This document shows, one piece after another, positions 8,024 through 16,810 of a stretch of DNA of 64,000 nt. Numbering within the stretch: the stretch's first letter is position 1; each line of letters starts with the position of its first letter. The DNA is from Amycolatopsis nalaikhensis (GTDB lineage: Bacteria; Actinomycetota; Actinomycetes; Mycobacteriales; Pseudonocardiaceae), in contig NZ_CP127173.1 of the NCBI RefSeq assembly GCF_030264295.1, positions 9,369,501 through 9,433,500 of the forward strand, in the 5' to 3' direction. Both the position numbers and the translations under genes were made by a program. The notes under the pieces were generated by a model, which had not been told where the DNA came from, did not search any database, and worked only from the letters and a program-made list of their open reading frames with translations.

Positions 8024-8115
8024 GGGCGTCCCCTTTCGTGGTCCCCTTCCCGGAAGACGCTACTGACCTGCGGAAACCGTGCCCATACCAGAAATGTGGG
8101 GTTTCCGGCCGTGTC

Positions 8116-9144
8116 ATGCTGGGCGGTGTGGACCACGGGGTGCGGGAGCGAGCGCGGGACGGCATCGGGCGGCTGGCCGCGTCCGGGCTTGACCTGGCCG
8201 ACCTGACCGGCGAGGCGGCCCGGCTGCTGGCGCGGGTCGTGCCGTACGACACGGCGTGCTGGCACACGGTCGACCCGGCGACCCTGATCGAAACGGGCTA
8301 CCACGCGGTCGACATGCCGCCACCGGACGCCGCGGTGGCCGAGTTCGCCTACCTCGGCACGGATTTCAACACGCTCGCCGACCTGGCCGGCGGCCGTCGC
8401 CACAGCGGCGTGCTCAGCGAGGCGACCGGGGGACGGCTGGACCGCAGCCCGCGCTACCGGGAACTGTTGCGCCCCAACAACATCCGCGGCGAGCTGCGCA
8501 CGGCCCTCGTCGACGGTGGCGCGTGCTGGGGCGTGTTCACCCTGTTCCGCGAGGAGCCGCGCGACTTCACCGCCGACGAACGCGACTTCGCCCACGAGGT
8601 CGCGGCCGTGCTGGGCCGGGGATTCCGCGCGGCCGGGACGCGAGCACGGGCCACGGGACCGGCGGCCGACCTGTGGCCGGGAGTGGTGCTGCTCGACGCG
8701 GACCGGCGCGCGGGACCGGTGACCCCGTCGGCGGCGAGGTGGCTGGCGGAACTCGGCGACCCGGCCGAGGAGCCGGTCCCGTTCGGGGTGCTGTCGGTGG
8801 CCGAGCGCGTCCGCCGTGAAGGTGCGGAGGTCGCCGCCCGGGTGCGCGGCCGGTCCGGGAGGTGGGTCCAGGTGCTCGGCGCCCCGGCGGGCGACGGGGT
8901 GGCGGTGGTCCTGCAGGCCGCGACGACACCATCGGTGGCACCGCTGATATCCGCGGCGTACGGGTTGACGGCGCGCGAGCGCGAGTTGACGGACTTGGTG
9001 CGCCAGGGATGCGGAACGGCCGAGATCGCCGCGCGGTTGTTCATTTCGCCGCACACCGTGCAGGGGCATCTGAAGGCGATCTTCGCGAAGACCGGGGTGC
9101 GGAGTCGGCGGGAGCTGGTTACGCGGGTTTACTCGGCGGGTTGA
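8116..9144 (+). CDS. LuxR-family transcriptional regulator with N-terminal GAF-like sensor
   Basis: About 342 residues. The first 180 residues resemble a GAF-type sensor (ARVVPYDTACWHTVDPATL... GACWGVFTLFREEPRDFT). The C-terminal 65 residues are a LuxR/NarL helix-turn-helix: LTARERELTDLVRQGCGTAEIAARLFISPHTVQGHLKAIFAKTGVRSR, read in consecutive pieces. No phosphoacceptor receiver domain is present, so it probably senses a small ligand directly. The start is ATG at 8116 or GTG at 8128; neither has a convincing Shine-Dalgarno. It is divergent from the cupin/SnoaL pair, a likely target. Confidence 0.85.
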   Translation: MLGGVDHGVRERARDGIGRLAASGLDLADLTGEAARLLARVVPYDTACWHTVDPATLIETGYHAVDMPPPDAAVAEFAYLGTDFNTLADLAGGRRHSGVLSEATGGRLDRSPRYRELLRPNNIRGELRTALVDGGACWGVFTLFREEPRDFTADERDFAHEVAAVLGRGFRAAGTRARATGPAADLWPGVVLLDADRRAGPVTPSAARWLAELGDPAEEPVPFGVLSVAERVRREGAEVAARVRGRSGRWVQVLGAPAGDGVAVVLQAATTPSVAPLISAAYGLTARERELTDLVRQGCGTAEIAARLFISPHTVQGHLKAIFAKTGVRSRRELVTRVYSAG

Positions 9145-9198
9145 GTTTCGCGGCGCGCACGCCCCAGCGCGATATTCGCCACCGCACGTGCGCGCGTG

Positions 9199-9235
9199 CT
9201 TGCCGGGGCACCCGTCAATCGGGCACCCCGGCAAG
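9199..9235. terminator. Hairpin between convergent genes
   Basis: CTTGCCGGGGCACCCG, loop TCAAT, and its near-perfect reverse complement CGGGCACCCCGGCAAG (14 of 16 pairs). It lies between the 3' ends of the LuxR-type gene and the membrane-protein gene, without a U tract, as is usual in high-GC actinomycetes. Confidence 0.6.
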
Positions 9236-9244
9236 CGAGCTTCC

Positions 9245-9982
9245 CTACCGCGCCTTGTGCTGCCCGCCGCGGCCGGCGGTCGCGTGGCCGTTCGCGCCGC
9301 CGGTCGGCTTCTTCTCCACCGGGCCCGGCTTGTCCCCGGCCGGTTTCGGAGCGGCGGCCGGGGTCGCCGTCGCGTTCGGCTTCTCCGCGGGCAACGCCGC
9401 CGCGTTGGCCTCCGACTGCGTTGCCGGCTTCTCCTCCTCGGCGGAGTTTTCCTCCTCCGCCAACGGGTTCGCCCGCCGCATCTGGACCACGGCCACGATC
9501 CCCGCCGCCACCGCGGCCAAAGCCAGCAGCCACGGCCAGCGGGACCGGCGCGTGCGCTCGCCGCGGGCCACACTCTTCGCCTCTTCCAGCGCCACCGCCA
9601 AGTCGCGCTTCGCCGTCGCCACCGCCTTGCGGCGCTTCCGGCCCGACTCGCCCGCCGAACCCACCACCGTCGCGACCGCCTGGGCGGCCTTGCGGCCCGG
9701 CTCGCGCATCTTCGCCGCGCGGGCCATCACCTCGTCGCGGGCGGCGGTCGAGTTCGCCAGAACGTCGCGTCGGGACGAGCGTGTGCTCCGGTCGAACTCC
9801 TTGGTCGCCGCGCGGCCCACCTTCGCGAGCTCGTCACGGCCTTCCGCGAGCTTCCGGTCCGTGATCTCCGCCGCCCGCGCGGCCGCCGCCGCTCCCACCC
9901 TCGCGGCTTCCGCGGCGAGATCCCGAACCCCGGCCGCCGCCGTCTTCACCGATCGCCCGACCGGGGCGTCGCCCTGGCTCAT
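9245..9982 (-). CDS. Hypothetical single-pass membrane protein, Ala/Lys-rich
   Basis: A 245-residue protein of no recognised family. Residues 1-125 are strongly helical and rich in Ala, Arg, Lys and Glu, like apolipoprotein- or coiled-coil-type helices. One membrane segment follows near residues 148-165 (WPWLLALAAVAAGIVAVV). The last 75 residues are low-complexity: acidic first (EEENSAEEEKPA), then Pro/Ala/Lys with GG-rich ends. The positive-inside rule places the basic N-terminal half in the cytoplasm and the disordered tail outside. The ATG at 9982 has a GAGAGGTG site at good distance; an upstream GTG at 9997 is less likely. A role in envelope organisation is possible but not shown. Confidence 0.65.
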   Translation of the reverse strand: MSQGDAPVGRSVKTAAAGVRDLAAEAARVGAAAAARAAEITDRKLAEGRDELAKVGRAATKEFDRSTRSSRRDVLANSTAARDEVMARAAKMREPGRKAAQAVATVVGSAGESGRKRRKAVATAKRDLAVALEEAKSVARGERTRRSRWPWLLALAAVAAGIVAVVQMRRANPLAEEENSAEEEKPATQSEANAAALPAEKPNATATPAAAPKPAGDKPGPVEKKPTGGANGHATAGRGGQHKAR

Positions 9983-10084
9983 GTGATCACCTCTCACTCG
10001 TCGCGGGCAGGCAGCGCCCGCCCAGCCTCACACCTGTGGGCTACCCACCCGGCGGCCATCCGGAACCTGGACCACCCGACGGCG

Positions 10085-10969
10085 TCACGCCCGGGTGCCG
10101 GCCACGGTCGCGCCGCGCTGACGGCGCCACGCACCGGCCGTCTCGTCGTGGTCGGTGGAGGTGCTCAAGTGGGCCCACTTCGCGTCCGTGTCGACGCGGT
10201 GCTGCCACGCCTCGCGGCCGAGCTCGTAGGCGTCGCTGCCGGCCAGCAGGCGCAGGGGCGGGTCGTCCAGACCGGCGACGGTGAGCACGAGCCGGGCCAC
10301 CTTCCGCGGGTCGCTGTTCGCGTGCTGCTCGAAGTCGGCCATCGCCCGCGCCGCGGCGCCGACCGTCGCCTCGTACGGCTCGCTGATCGGCGGCGTGGCC
10401 ATCGACGCGCCGCCCCAGTCGGTGCGCATCCCGCCCGGCTCGAGCACGGTGATCTTGATCCCCAGCGGGGCGACCTCGGCGGCGAGCGCTTCGCTGAACC
10501 CGCCGACCGCCCACTTCGCCGACTGGTACGCCGACAGCCCGGGGCTGACGACGCGGCCGCCGACCGACGAGACCTGGATGATCCGGCCCCCACCCTGGCG
10601 GCGCAGGACCGGCACCACGGCCTTGGTGAGGTAGACCGTGCCGAAGAAGTTGGTCTCGACCTGACGGCGGAAGACTTCGAGGCTGGTGTCCTCGAACGCC
10701 GAGCGGTCGGCCTGGCCCGCGTTGTTGACCACGACGTCGATCCGGCCGAACGCGGCGACGCCCGCGGCGACCGCGGCTTCGGCGGCCGCGGCGTCGGTGA
10801 CGTCGAGGCGCTCGACGTGGATGTTTTCGCCGTACCGGGCGACGAGGTCGTCGAGAGCCCGCGGGTCACGGGCGGTGGCGACGACGCGGTGCCCGGCGAC
10901 GAGGGCCTGCTCGACGATCTCGCGGCCGAGGCCGCGCGACGAGCCGGTCACGAAGAACACTGAACTCAT
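10085..10969 (-). CDS. Short-chain dehydrogenase/reductase (SDR)
   Basis: A 294-residue classical SDR. It has the nucleotide-binding TGSSRGLG near residue 8, an Arg (TARD) suggesting NADP(H) preference, NNAG at about 87, and the catalytic Ser (VSSVGG) with YQSAK near 152-156. PGGMRTDW follows, as in oxidoreductases that are often annotated as ketoreductases. The substrate is unknown. Divergent from a TetR gene over a palindromic operator, so its expression is probably induced by whatever ligand releases that repressor. Confidence 0.88.
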   Translation of the reverse strand: MSSVFFVTGSSRGLGREIVEQALVAGHRVVATARDPRALDDLVARYGENIHVERLDVTDAAAAEAAVAAGVAAFGRIDVVVNNAGQADRSAFEDTSLEVFRRQVETNFFGTVYLTKAVVPVLRRQGGGRIIQVSSVGGRVVSPGLSAYQSAKWAVGGFSEALAAEVAPLGIKITVLEPGGMRTDWGGASMATPPISEPYEATVGAAARAMADFEQHANSDPRKVARLVLTVAGLDDPPLRLLAGSDAYELGREAWQHRVDTDAKWAHLSTSTDHDETAGAWRRQRGATVAGTRA

Positions 10970-10980
10970 GGCTGTCCCCC

Positions 10981-11009
10981 CTCTTAACGCAAGCTGTTTG
11001 CGTTAAGAG
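10981..11009. promoter_or_regulatory. Palindromic operator in the SDR/TetR intergenic region
   Basis: Perfect 12-bp arms CTCTTAACGCAA and TTGCGTTAAGAG with a 5-nt centre (10993-10997). More half sites (GCGTTAA, TTGCGTTA) occur at 11029-11054, close to the TetR start. This is the layout of a TetR repressor controlling both divergent genes. Confidence 0.75.
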
Positions 11010-11055
11010 CGACGGTAGCCCTGGGTCCGCGTTAAGTCAAAGCGCTTGCGTTATC

Positions 11056-11712
11056 GTGGACACCGTGACCCGACCCCGCTGCCGCGCCCGCTCCGACCAG
11101 GACAAAGAGGTCCGCAAGACGGCCCTCCTGACCGCCGCGCGCGAGCTCGCGGAGGAGCGCGGAGTGCGCGAAGTCACGCTGACCGAGGTGACCGCCCGGG
11201 TCGGCCTGCACGCGTCCGCGCTGCGCCGGTACTTCGAGTCCCGCGAGGAGCTGCTGCTCGAACTGGCCGAACAGGGCTGGGCCGACTGGCGCACCGGGCT
11301 GACCACCCTCGTCGAGGGACGGCGGATGAGCGCCCCCGAGGTCGCCGACGCGGTCGGCCGTTCGCTCGACGCCCTGCCGCTGTTCTGCGACCTGCAGACG
11401 CACGTGGGCCTGAGCCTCGAAGGCGCGGTCCGGCTCGAACGCGCCCGCCAGTACAAGACGGCGGCGACGACGGCGTTCGACGCGATGGCGGCAGCGCTGG
11501 CGAAGACGGGAGCGGTGGACGAAGAGGGCGCGCGCACGGTCTTGACGGCGGCGATGAGCTGCGCGGCGTACATGTTCCAGCTGTCACGGCCGTCGCCGAC
11601 GTTGCGGAAGCTGTACGACGAAGAGCCGCGGTGGGCGCACAGCGCGTTGCGGTTCCGCGAGCAGCTGACGACGGTGGTGACGGCGGTGGCCCTCGGCGTA
11701 CGGCGCGACTGA
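11056..11712 (+). CDS. TetR family transcriptional repressor
   Basis: A 218-residue protein. Residues about 18-64 form the TetR helix-turn-helix: KTALLTAARELAEERGVREV, LTEVTARVGLHASALRRYF and SREELLLELAEQGW. The C-terminal ligand-binding region is helical and matches no specific subfamily by eye. The GTG at 11056 is used here; a second GTG at 11068 would drop four residues. It faces the SDR gene across palindromic TTAACGCAA/TTGCGTTAA sites, and the half sites at 11029-11054 would place the repressor over its own promoter. Confidence 0.87.
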   Translation: MDTVTRPRCRARSDQDKEVRKTALLTAARELAEERGVREVTLTEVTARVGLHASALRRYFESREELLLELAEQGWADWRTGLTTLVEGRRMSAPEVADAVGRSLDALPLFCDLQTHVGLSLEGAVRLERARQYKTAATTAFDAMAAALAKTGAVDEEGARTVLTAAMSCAAYMFQLSRPSPTLRKLYDEEPRWAHSALRFREQLTTVVTAVALGVRRD

Positions 11713-11754
11713 CTCCCCTACCCGCGGCGTCCGGCGAGCCGGGAAGATTCTCCC

Positions 11755-12672
11755 GTGACTCGACGCTTCCTCTGGTCCGCGACCGCGGGCACGGCCGGTT
11801 TCGTGGTCGTCGTCCTCGCCGCGCTCCTGCTGGTCCCCCAGCTGCTGTACCCGCACCTGACCGAAGCGGAGCTCCACGCGGTGTCGACCGCGGACGCCCG
11901 GATCCAGCTGCAGCAGGCCCAGTCGCAACTGCAGAACACCGTGCGCGGCACGCTGCTGCAGGCCGTGGCCGGGCTGCTGGTCATCGCCGGCGCCCTCGCC
12001 ACCTGGCGCCAGGTCCAGGTCAACCGCGAAGGGCAGATCACCGAGCGGTTCACCCGCGCCGTCGACCAACTCGGTGGCGAGAACATCGACGTGCGGATCG
12101 GCGGGATCTACGCGCTCGAGCGGGTCGCGCGGAACTCGGCCGCGGACCGGCCGCAGGTGCAGTACATCCTCGCCGCGTTCATCCGCGGCCACGCGCCGTG
12201 GCCCGGCGAAGGCGGCGACCCGGAACCGCGGCCGCTGCCGTGGCTCTACGTGCGAGCGCCGGACGTCCAGGCGTGCCTCAACGTGCTCGTCCGCCGCCTG
12301 CCGTCGCCGGGTGCGCTGCGGCTCTACCTGTCCCGTGTGGACCTTCGCAGTGCCAACCTGGACAACGCGAAGCTCGTCGACGCGCAGATCCGCCACGCCA
12401 CCCTCGCCCGGTCGTGGCTCGTCGCCGCGTCGCTGGCCGGGTCGGATCTCTGCTACACCGATTTCGGGGAGGCACGGGCGCACCGGACCGATTTCACCGG
12501 TGCCGCGCTGCGGGGCGCGAGCTTCCGCGACGCCGACGTCGCCGGGGCGGATTTCCGGGGCGCCGATCTCCGCGGCGCGGATCTGCGTGCGGCCAACCTG
12601 GACCAAGCCGACCTCACCGGCGTCCGCACGGACGCCGAAACCGTCTGGCCTGAAGGCTTTCCGCGACCCTGA
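11755..12672 (+). CDS. Membrane-anchored pentapeptide-repeat protein
   Basis: A 305-residue protein with two membrane segments: residues about 8-33 (TAGTAGFVVVVLAALLLVPQ) and about 67-82 (LLQAVAGLLVIAGALATW). A cytoplasmic linker follows (ITERFTRAVDQLGGENIDVRIGGIYALERVARNS), a block very common in actinobacterial proteins of this type. The C-terminal third consists of A(D/N)Lxx-type pentapeptide repeats (ADFRGADLRGADLRAANLDQ), which form a right-handed quadrilateral beta helix. Function is unknown; a scaffold or signalling role at the membrane is possible, and the gyrase-protecting Qnr/MfpA type has no membrane anchor. A perfect hairpin at 12702-12733 ends the transcript. Confidence 0.8.
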   Translation: MTRRFLWSATAGTAGFVVVVLAALLLVPQLLYPHLTEAELHAVSTADARIQLQQAQSQLQNTVRGTLLQAVAGLLVIAGALATWRQVQVNREGQITERFTRAVDQLGGENIDVRIGGIYALERVARNSAADRPQVQYILAAFIRGHAPWPGEGGDPEPRPLPWLYVRAPDVQACLNVLVRRLPSPGALRLYLSRVDLRSANLDNAKLVDAQIRHATLARSWLVAASLAGSDLCYTDFGEARAHRTDFTGAALRGASFRDADVAGADFRGADLRGADLRAANLDQADLTGVRTDAETVWPEGFPRP

Positions 12673-12701
12673 TCGTTCCACGGCCCCCGCCCGACGCCGA
12701 G

Positions 12702-12733
12702 CTGGGGCCCCTGGCGGAAACCAGGGGCCCCAG
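12702..12733. terminator. Perfect 13-bp hairpin terminator
   Basis: CTGGGGCCCCTGG, a six-base loop CGGAAA, and its exact complement. It lies between the convergent pentapeptide-repeat and phosphoesterase genes and ends 6 bp before the latter's stop codon. Confidence 0.75.
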
Positions 12734-12738
12734 TGGGA

Positions 12739-15483
12739 TCAGCCGTCCGACTCGGCCGACGGGATGTACGCGCCCGGCACCTGGTCCGGGGCGACCACCC
12801 GGTCCTCACCCGGGTACGGCACCTGCCAGCCGTGCGTCTGGTACCACGTGAAGTGGTTCATCTGCGCGGGGTTGGCGTAGTCGGCGACCGCGTTCGGGCC
12901 GGTCAGCCGCTGGTGCTCAGTCCACTCCTGCCACCGCGCCGCCACCTGCGCCTTGTCCGCGGGCACCGCGGACGAGGGCACCGGCGCCGCCGCCGGGTTG
13001 GCCGGGGCCGGGGTGTCCGGACCGCACGACGGCTGCGTCGCCAGCCCGCCCGTCAGCGACGTGCGGTTCGGCAGCGCGGTGAACGGCGTGTAGTCCGGCT
13101 TCGGCGTGAACGCCGCGGTCATCGGCGTCGCCGCGCTGTCCTTCTGGTTCATCGGCCGGATCCCGAGGATCTGCTCGATCGTCCGGATCATGGTGATCTG
13201 CGAGTAGTAGTGGCTGTCGACGACACCGTGCTGGGCGTACGGGCTGATGATCTGCACCGGCGCCCGGTGGCCGTCGACGTGGTCCAGACCGGCCTGGGAG
13301 TCGTCCTCGACGACGAAGATCGCCGAGTCCTGCCAGTACCGGCTGTGCGTGATCTCGTCGACGATCTTGCCGACGGCGAGGTCGTTGTCGGCGACCTGGG
13401 CGGCCGCGTTCGGCGGGCCGCCGGTGTGGTCGCTGGACAGCCAGAACATGTTCAGGTTGGCCGGCCCGTTCTTCTCGAAGTCGTTCTTCCAGATCTGGTA
13501 GCGGTACTGGTCCGGCACCGCCGTGTCGAACTTCGGGAAGCCCGACACCGAAACGTCGTTCAGCGACGGGATCGGCGACGACGACACCAGCGGGTACGCG
13601 GTCGGCTCACCGGTCGCCGCCATGTTCTTCGCGTCGCAGTACAGGTTCTGCCAGCTCGCCCCGGCCGGCTTGGTCAGGAACTGCTGGAACTCGCCGAAGT
13701 CCCGCACCGACTTCCCGGCCGCCTGGGCACCGCTCCAGAGGAACCCGGTCCGCTGGTGGCCGAGCGCGTCGTCCTCGGTGTCGTAGCTGCGCAGGTACTC
13801 CCCCGCCGACGACTCGGTGTACTCCGGGTTGTCGGCCTGCATCAGCCAGTTGTGACCCTCGGCGGAGTTGGTGCCGATGTCGTAGGTGTTGTCGTACAAC
13901 CCGAACTGCCGCTCCAGCGCGTGCTGGTTCGGCGTGACGTTCTCGCCGAACTGCGCCACCGACGGGTCGCCGTTGCCGCGCGGCTCGTCCCCGAACAGCT
14001 GGTCGTAGGTCCGGTTCTCCTTGACCAGCAGGAAGACGTGCTTGATCGTCGACGGGTCGCCGAGCCGCGCGGGCACCGGCACCGGGCTGCGGTGGCCGTT
14101 GTCGGTGGCCACCTGGACGGCGTTGTTCGTCCAGCCGTTCTGCTTGAACACCTGCGCGGTGTACCCGCGGATCGCGCGGTCGTCGGGCAGCCGGAACTTC
14201 TGCACGCTCGACGTCGTGTCGTGCGTGCCGTGTCCGGCCGCCGTCGTCGGGCGGAGGGCGTCGATGCCGCGGGTGTTGGAGACGACGACGTCCGCGCCGA
14301 CCGTGGTGATCGCGGTCGGAAAGTAGTCCGTCGGCAGCAGCCCGAGGTAGCTCACCGGCTCCTGCGCCCGGCTGAAGCGGTAGACGGCGACCGCGTTGGC
14401 GCGGCCGAGCGTCACCAGCAGGTGCCCGTCGTCGGTGAGCGTGACGCCGTCGGGCTCGTACCCGACCGGCGACTCCGGCCACGGCTGGGTCGCGATGGTC
14501 TGGACAACCTGGTCGCGACCCGAGTCGATGACGGACACGGTGTCGCTGGCGGTGTTCGTGACGAACAGCGCGCCGTTCCTGGCGTACACCGCCGTCGGGT
14601 GCAGGCCGACGTCGATGCTCTTCGGCGCGGTCGCCGGGTGCGCCAGGTCGATGACGCTGACCGTGCCGCTCGTGGTGGCGCCGGTGACCGGGCTGGCCGG
14701 CACCTGCGTGTTGTAGGAGTTCAGCGTCGGCTCGCCGGGCCGCGCCGGGCGCCCGCCCTCGTTGCTGACGTACAGCTTGTCGCCGACGCGCGCCAGGTCG
14801 CGCGGCGCGTTGCCGACGGCCCAGCTCTGCTTCACCGCGCCGGTGACGGCGTCGAGCGCGACGACGCGGTTCTGGCCGTTGACCGCCGAGTACACAGTGG
14901 ACCCGTCGGGCGAGAACAGCGCCTGCGCGACGAGCGCGTGCTTGGGCCCGTCCGCCGGGATCTTGACCGACGTCGGGGCCGAGACGGTGCCGTCGGGGTT
15001 CACCGCGAACCGCGTGTAGCCGTCGGTCTGCGCCAGCCACAGCGACTTGCCGTCCGGGGCGTACGTCGGTCCTTCTTGACCGACGTCGTTGCCGGAGATG
15101 CGGAGGTTCGCCGTCGCGGAATTGCCGACGAGCTGCTGCACCTTCCAGTTCTTCAGGTCGACGATGGTGAGCGCGATCCCGCCGTCGGTGGTGATGGCGG
15201 CGAGGTGCGCGCCGTCCGGGCTGACCGCGGACGCCATGATCTTGCCGTTGTTGACGACGAGCCGGTCGCCGATCGGCTTGATGTACTGGTCGGCGGAGAC
15301 GACCTGGCCGTTTTCGGTGACCTGGCCGACGTGGTCTTCGCCGAACTGCTGCGTCGACGCGACGCCGACGCCGGTGCCCGTGGCGACGAGCACGAGCGTG
15401 GCGGACCCGGCTGTCACGTAGCGGAACCGGTGACCGGGAAGGCGGACCTTCCCGACACGCCGTCTGCGGCGTGTTACCTGCAT
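12739..15483 (-). CDS. Secreted/anchored YncE-type beta-propeller fused to phosphoesterase (PF04185-like)
   Basis: A 914-residue protein. A basic N-terminus and one hydrophobic segment (residues about 22-43, YVTAGSATLVLVATGTGVGV) suggest export with a retained anchor. Residues about 80-430 hold repeated beta-propeller blades of the YncE/YVTN type (SVIDLAHPATAPKSIDVG, LFVTNTASDTVSVIDSG, DLARVGDKLYVSNEGG). From about 470 the phosphoesterase domain begins with HVFLLVKENRTYDQLFGD and continues with FWLSSDHTGG, IFVVEDDSQAGLDHVDGHRAP and ISPYA, giving metal-ligand type Asp/His clusters as in phospholipase C/acid phosphatase relatives. It probably hydrolyses phosphoesters outside the cytoplasmic membrane. 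It lies 4 bp downstream of the ABC permease gene and may be co-transcribed with the exporter genes. Confidence 0.85.
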   Translation of the reverse strand: MQVTRRRRRVGKVRLPGHRFRYVTAGSATLVLVATGTGVGVASTQQFGEDHVGQVTENGQVVSADQYIKPIGDRLVVNNGKIMASAVSPDGAHLAAITTDGGIALTIVDLKNWKVQQLVGNSATANLRISGNDVGQEGPTYAPDGKSLWLAQTDGYTRFAVNPDGTVSAPTSVKIPADGPKHALVAQALFSPDGSTVYSAVNGQNRVVALDAVTGAVKQSWAVGNAPRDLARVGDKLYVSNEGGRPARPGEPTLNSYNTQVPASPVTGATTSGTVSVIDLAHPATAPKSIDVGLHPTAVYARNGALFVTNTASDTVSVIDSGRDQVVQTIATQPWPESPVGYEPDGVTLTDDGHLLVTLGRANAVAVYRFSRAQEPVSYLGLLPTDYFPTAITTVGADVVVSNTRGIDALRPTTAAGHGTHDTTSSVQKFRLPDDRAIRGYTAQVFKQNGWTNNAVQVATDNGHRSPVPVPARLGDPSTIKHVFLLVKENRTYDQLFGDEPRGNGDPSVAQFGENVTPNQHALERQFGLYDNTYDIGTNSAEGHNWLMQADNPEYTESSAGEYLRSYDTEDDALGHQRTGFLWSGAQAAGKSVRDFGEFQQFLTKPAGASWQNLYCDAKNMAATGEPTAYPLVSSSPIPSLNDVSVSGFPKFDTAVPDQYRYQIWKNDFEKNGPANLNMFWLSSDHTGGPPNAAAQVADNDLAVGKIVDEITHSRYWQDSAIFVVEDDSQAGLDHVDGHRAPVQIISPYAQHGVVDSHYYSQITMIRTIEQILGIRPMNQKDSAATPMTAAFTPKPDYTPFTALPNRTSLTGGLATQPSCGPDTPAPANPAAAPVPSSAVPADKAQVAARWQEWTEHQRLTGPNAVADYANPAQMNHFTWYQTHGWQVPYPGEDRVVAPDQVPGAYIPSAESDG

Positions 15484-15487
15484 CGGG

Positions 15488-16810
15488 TTATCCCTTCGTG
15501 GAGGAGAGCAGCTCGACGTTGCCGTCGAACTGCCAGAGCGGGTTGGGTTGGTCCCCCGCGGGGGTCCGCACCTGGAAGTAGCCGTTCACTTCCTTCGGTC
15601 CGTCGCCGTCGGCGACGTACCGCCCGTCCGAGGTGATGTCCAGCTGGTAGATCGCCGAGCCGGTCGCCGCGATGCCCGGCAGGTGCCAGGACACGACGCA
15701 CCGCCAGTCGTTGCCGGGGCCTTCGGGCACGACCAGGCCGTCGCCCTTGGTGCACGCGGCCGTCGCCCCCAGCTGCGCCTCGGTGACGTCGGGCCGGTTC
15801 AGCTGCCCGGCCTGCAGCCGGTACAGGTGGGCGAAGGCGGTGGCGACCGACCGCTGGACCTTGTCGAGCTCGATCCCGGAGCCGGTGGCCGGCGTGGCCA
15901 CGGCGACGACGCCCGCCGTGACGGCGAGCAAGGCGACCAGCGGCAGGACACCGGTGGTGAGCGCGCGGCGACCCGAGCCGTCGTGCGCGGGGTTGGTGAA
16001 GTCGCGGCGCACGAACAGCGCGTACGCGAGCCCGGTCGCGACCACGGCCCAGGCCAGGCTGACGCCGACGCCGACGAGCAGCGGCCCGAGCTGCGCCGGC
16101 TCGGTGAACAGGCCGTTCCACGCGATGAAGGCGTAGCTGGGCAGGGCGAGCCGGACGGCGACGGGCAGCGGCAGCAGCTGGGCGAGCGCCATCGCGAGGG
16201 CGACGACGGCGGGCAGCAGCAGCCCCATCGGCGACCGTCCCCAGAGGACGGACCCGAGCAGCCCGATCGCGGCCAGCGCCAGGGTCGGGGCGAGCACGCA
16301 GACCCAGGCGAGCAGTACGCCGGTGGCGGCGTCGCCGGGGGTGAGGAGGTGGCCGTCGAGCCCGACGAGCGGCCGGTTCCCGGCGGCGACCACCCCGCCC
16401 ACGGCCCCGGACACGGCCATCCCGATGACCAGCACGAGGATGACGAACAGGCTGGCCAGCGCTTTCGCGACGAAGATCCGCCGCGGCGACCGGACAGCGA
16501 CGAGCAGGTGCCGCCAGGTGCCGAGCCGGTCTTCGGAGGCGAAGACATCCCCGGCGACGACCGAGGTGAGCAGCGGCAGGGCATAGGTGCCGGCGAAGCC
16601 GAGCATGACGAGCGGACCGGCCCACCCGGTGGCGTTCATCCACCGGCCGAAGAGGGTGTCGACGGGCAACGAGCTTTGTTCACTGACAACGGCGACGAAC
16701 GCGGCGGGCGCAACCCAGCAGGCGAGCACGAGCAACCGGATGCGCCAGGCGGCGAAGAGCTTGACGAGTTCGAAGCGGAAGCCGCGCGAGAGGGGAACGG
16801 TGGTGATCAT
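15488..16810 (-). CDS. ABC-2 type transporter permease with extra C-terminal domain
   Basis: A 440-residue membrane protein. Six hydrophobic segments lie between about residues 22 and 300, including GFAGTYALPLLTSVVAGDVF followed by ASEDRLGTWRHLLV, a pattern typical of ABC-2 permeases near the coupling helix. After the last helix (VLPLVALLAVTAGVVAVA) there is an about 130-residue soluble tail, probably extracytoplasmic, with two Cys (AACTKG, WRCVV) that could form a disulfide and strands such as IYQLDITSDGRYVAD. This tail is longer than usual for the family. The ATG at 16810 overlaps the ATPase stop, so the two form an exporter. Substrate unknown; a lipid or a cell-wall component is possible. 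Confidence 0.8.
   Translation of the reverse strand: MITTVPLSRGFRFELVKLFAAWRIRLLVLACWVAPAAFVAVVSEQSSLPVDTLFGRWMNATGWAGPLVMLGFAGTYALPLLTSVVAGDVFASEDRLGTWRHLLVAVRSPRRIFVAKALASLFVILVLVIGMAVSGAVGGVVAAGNRPLVGLDGHLLTPGDAATGVLLAWVCVLAPTLALAAIGLLGSVLWGRSPMGLLLPAVVALAMALAQLLPLPVAVRLALPSYAFIAWNGLFTEPAQLGPLLVGVGVSLAWAVVATGLAYALFVRRDFTNPAHDGSGRRALTTGVLPLVALLAVTAGVVAVATPATGSGIELDKVQRSVATAFAHLYRLQAGQLNRPDVTEAQLGATAACTKGDGLVVPEGPGNDWRCVVSWHLPGIAATGSAIYQLDITSDGRYVADGDGPKEVNGYFQVRTPAGDQPNPLWQFDGNVELLSSTKG

Noticed and set aside
9182..9240. Possible tRNA or small RNA gene near the hairpin at 9199
   Set aside because: It is a simple stem-loop without cloverleaf features or T-loop sequence.
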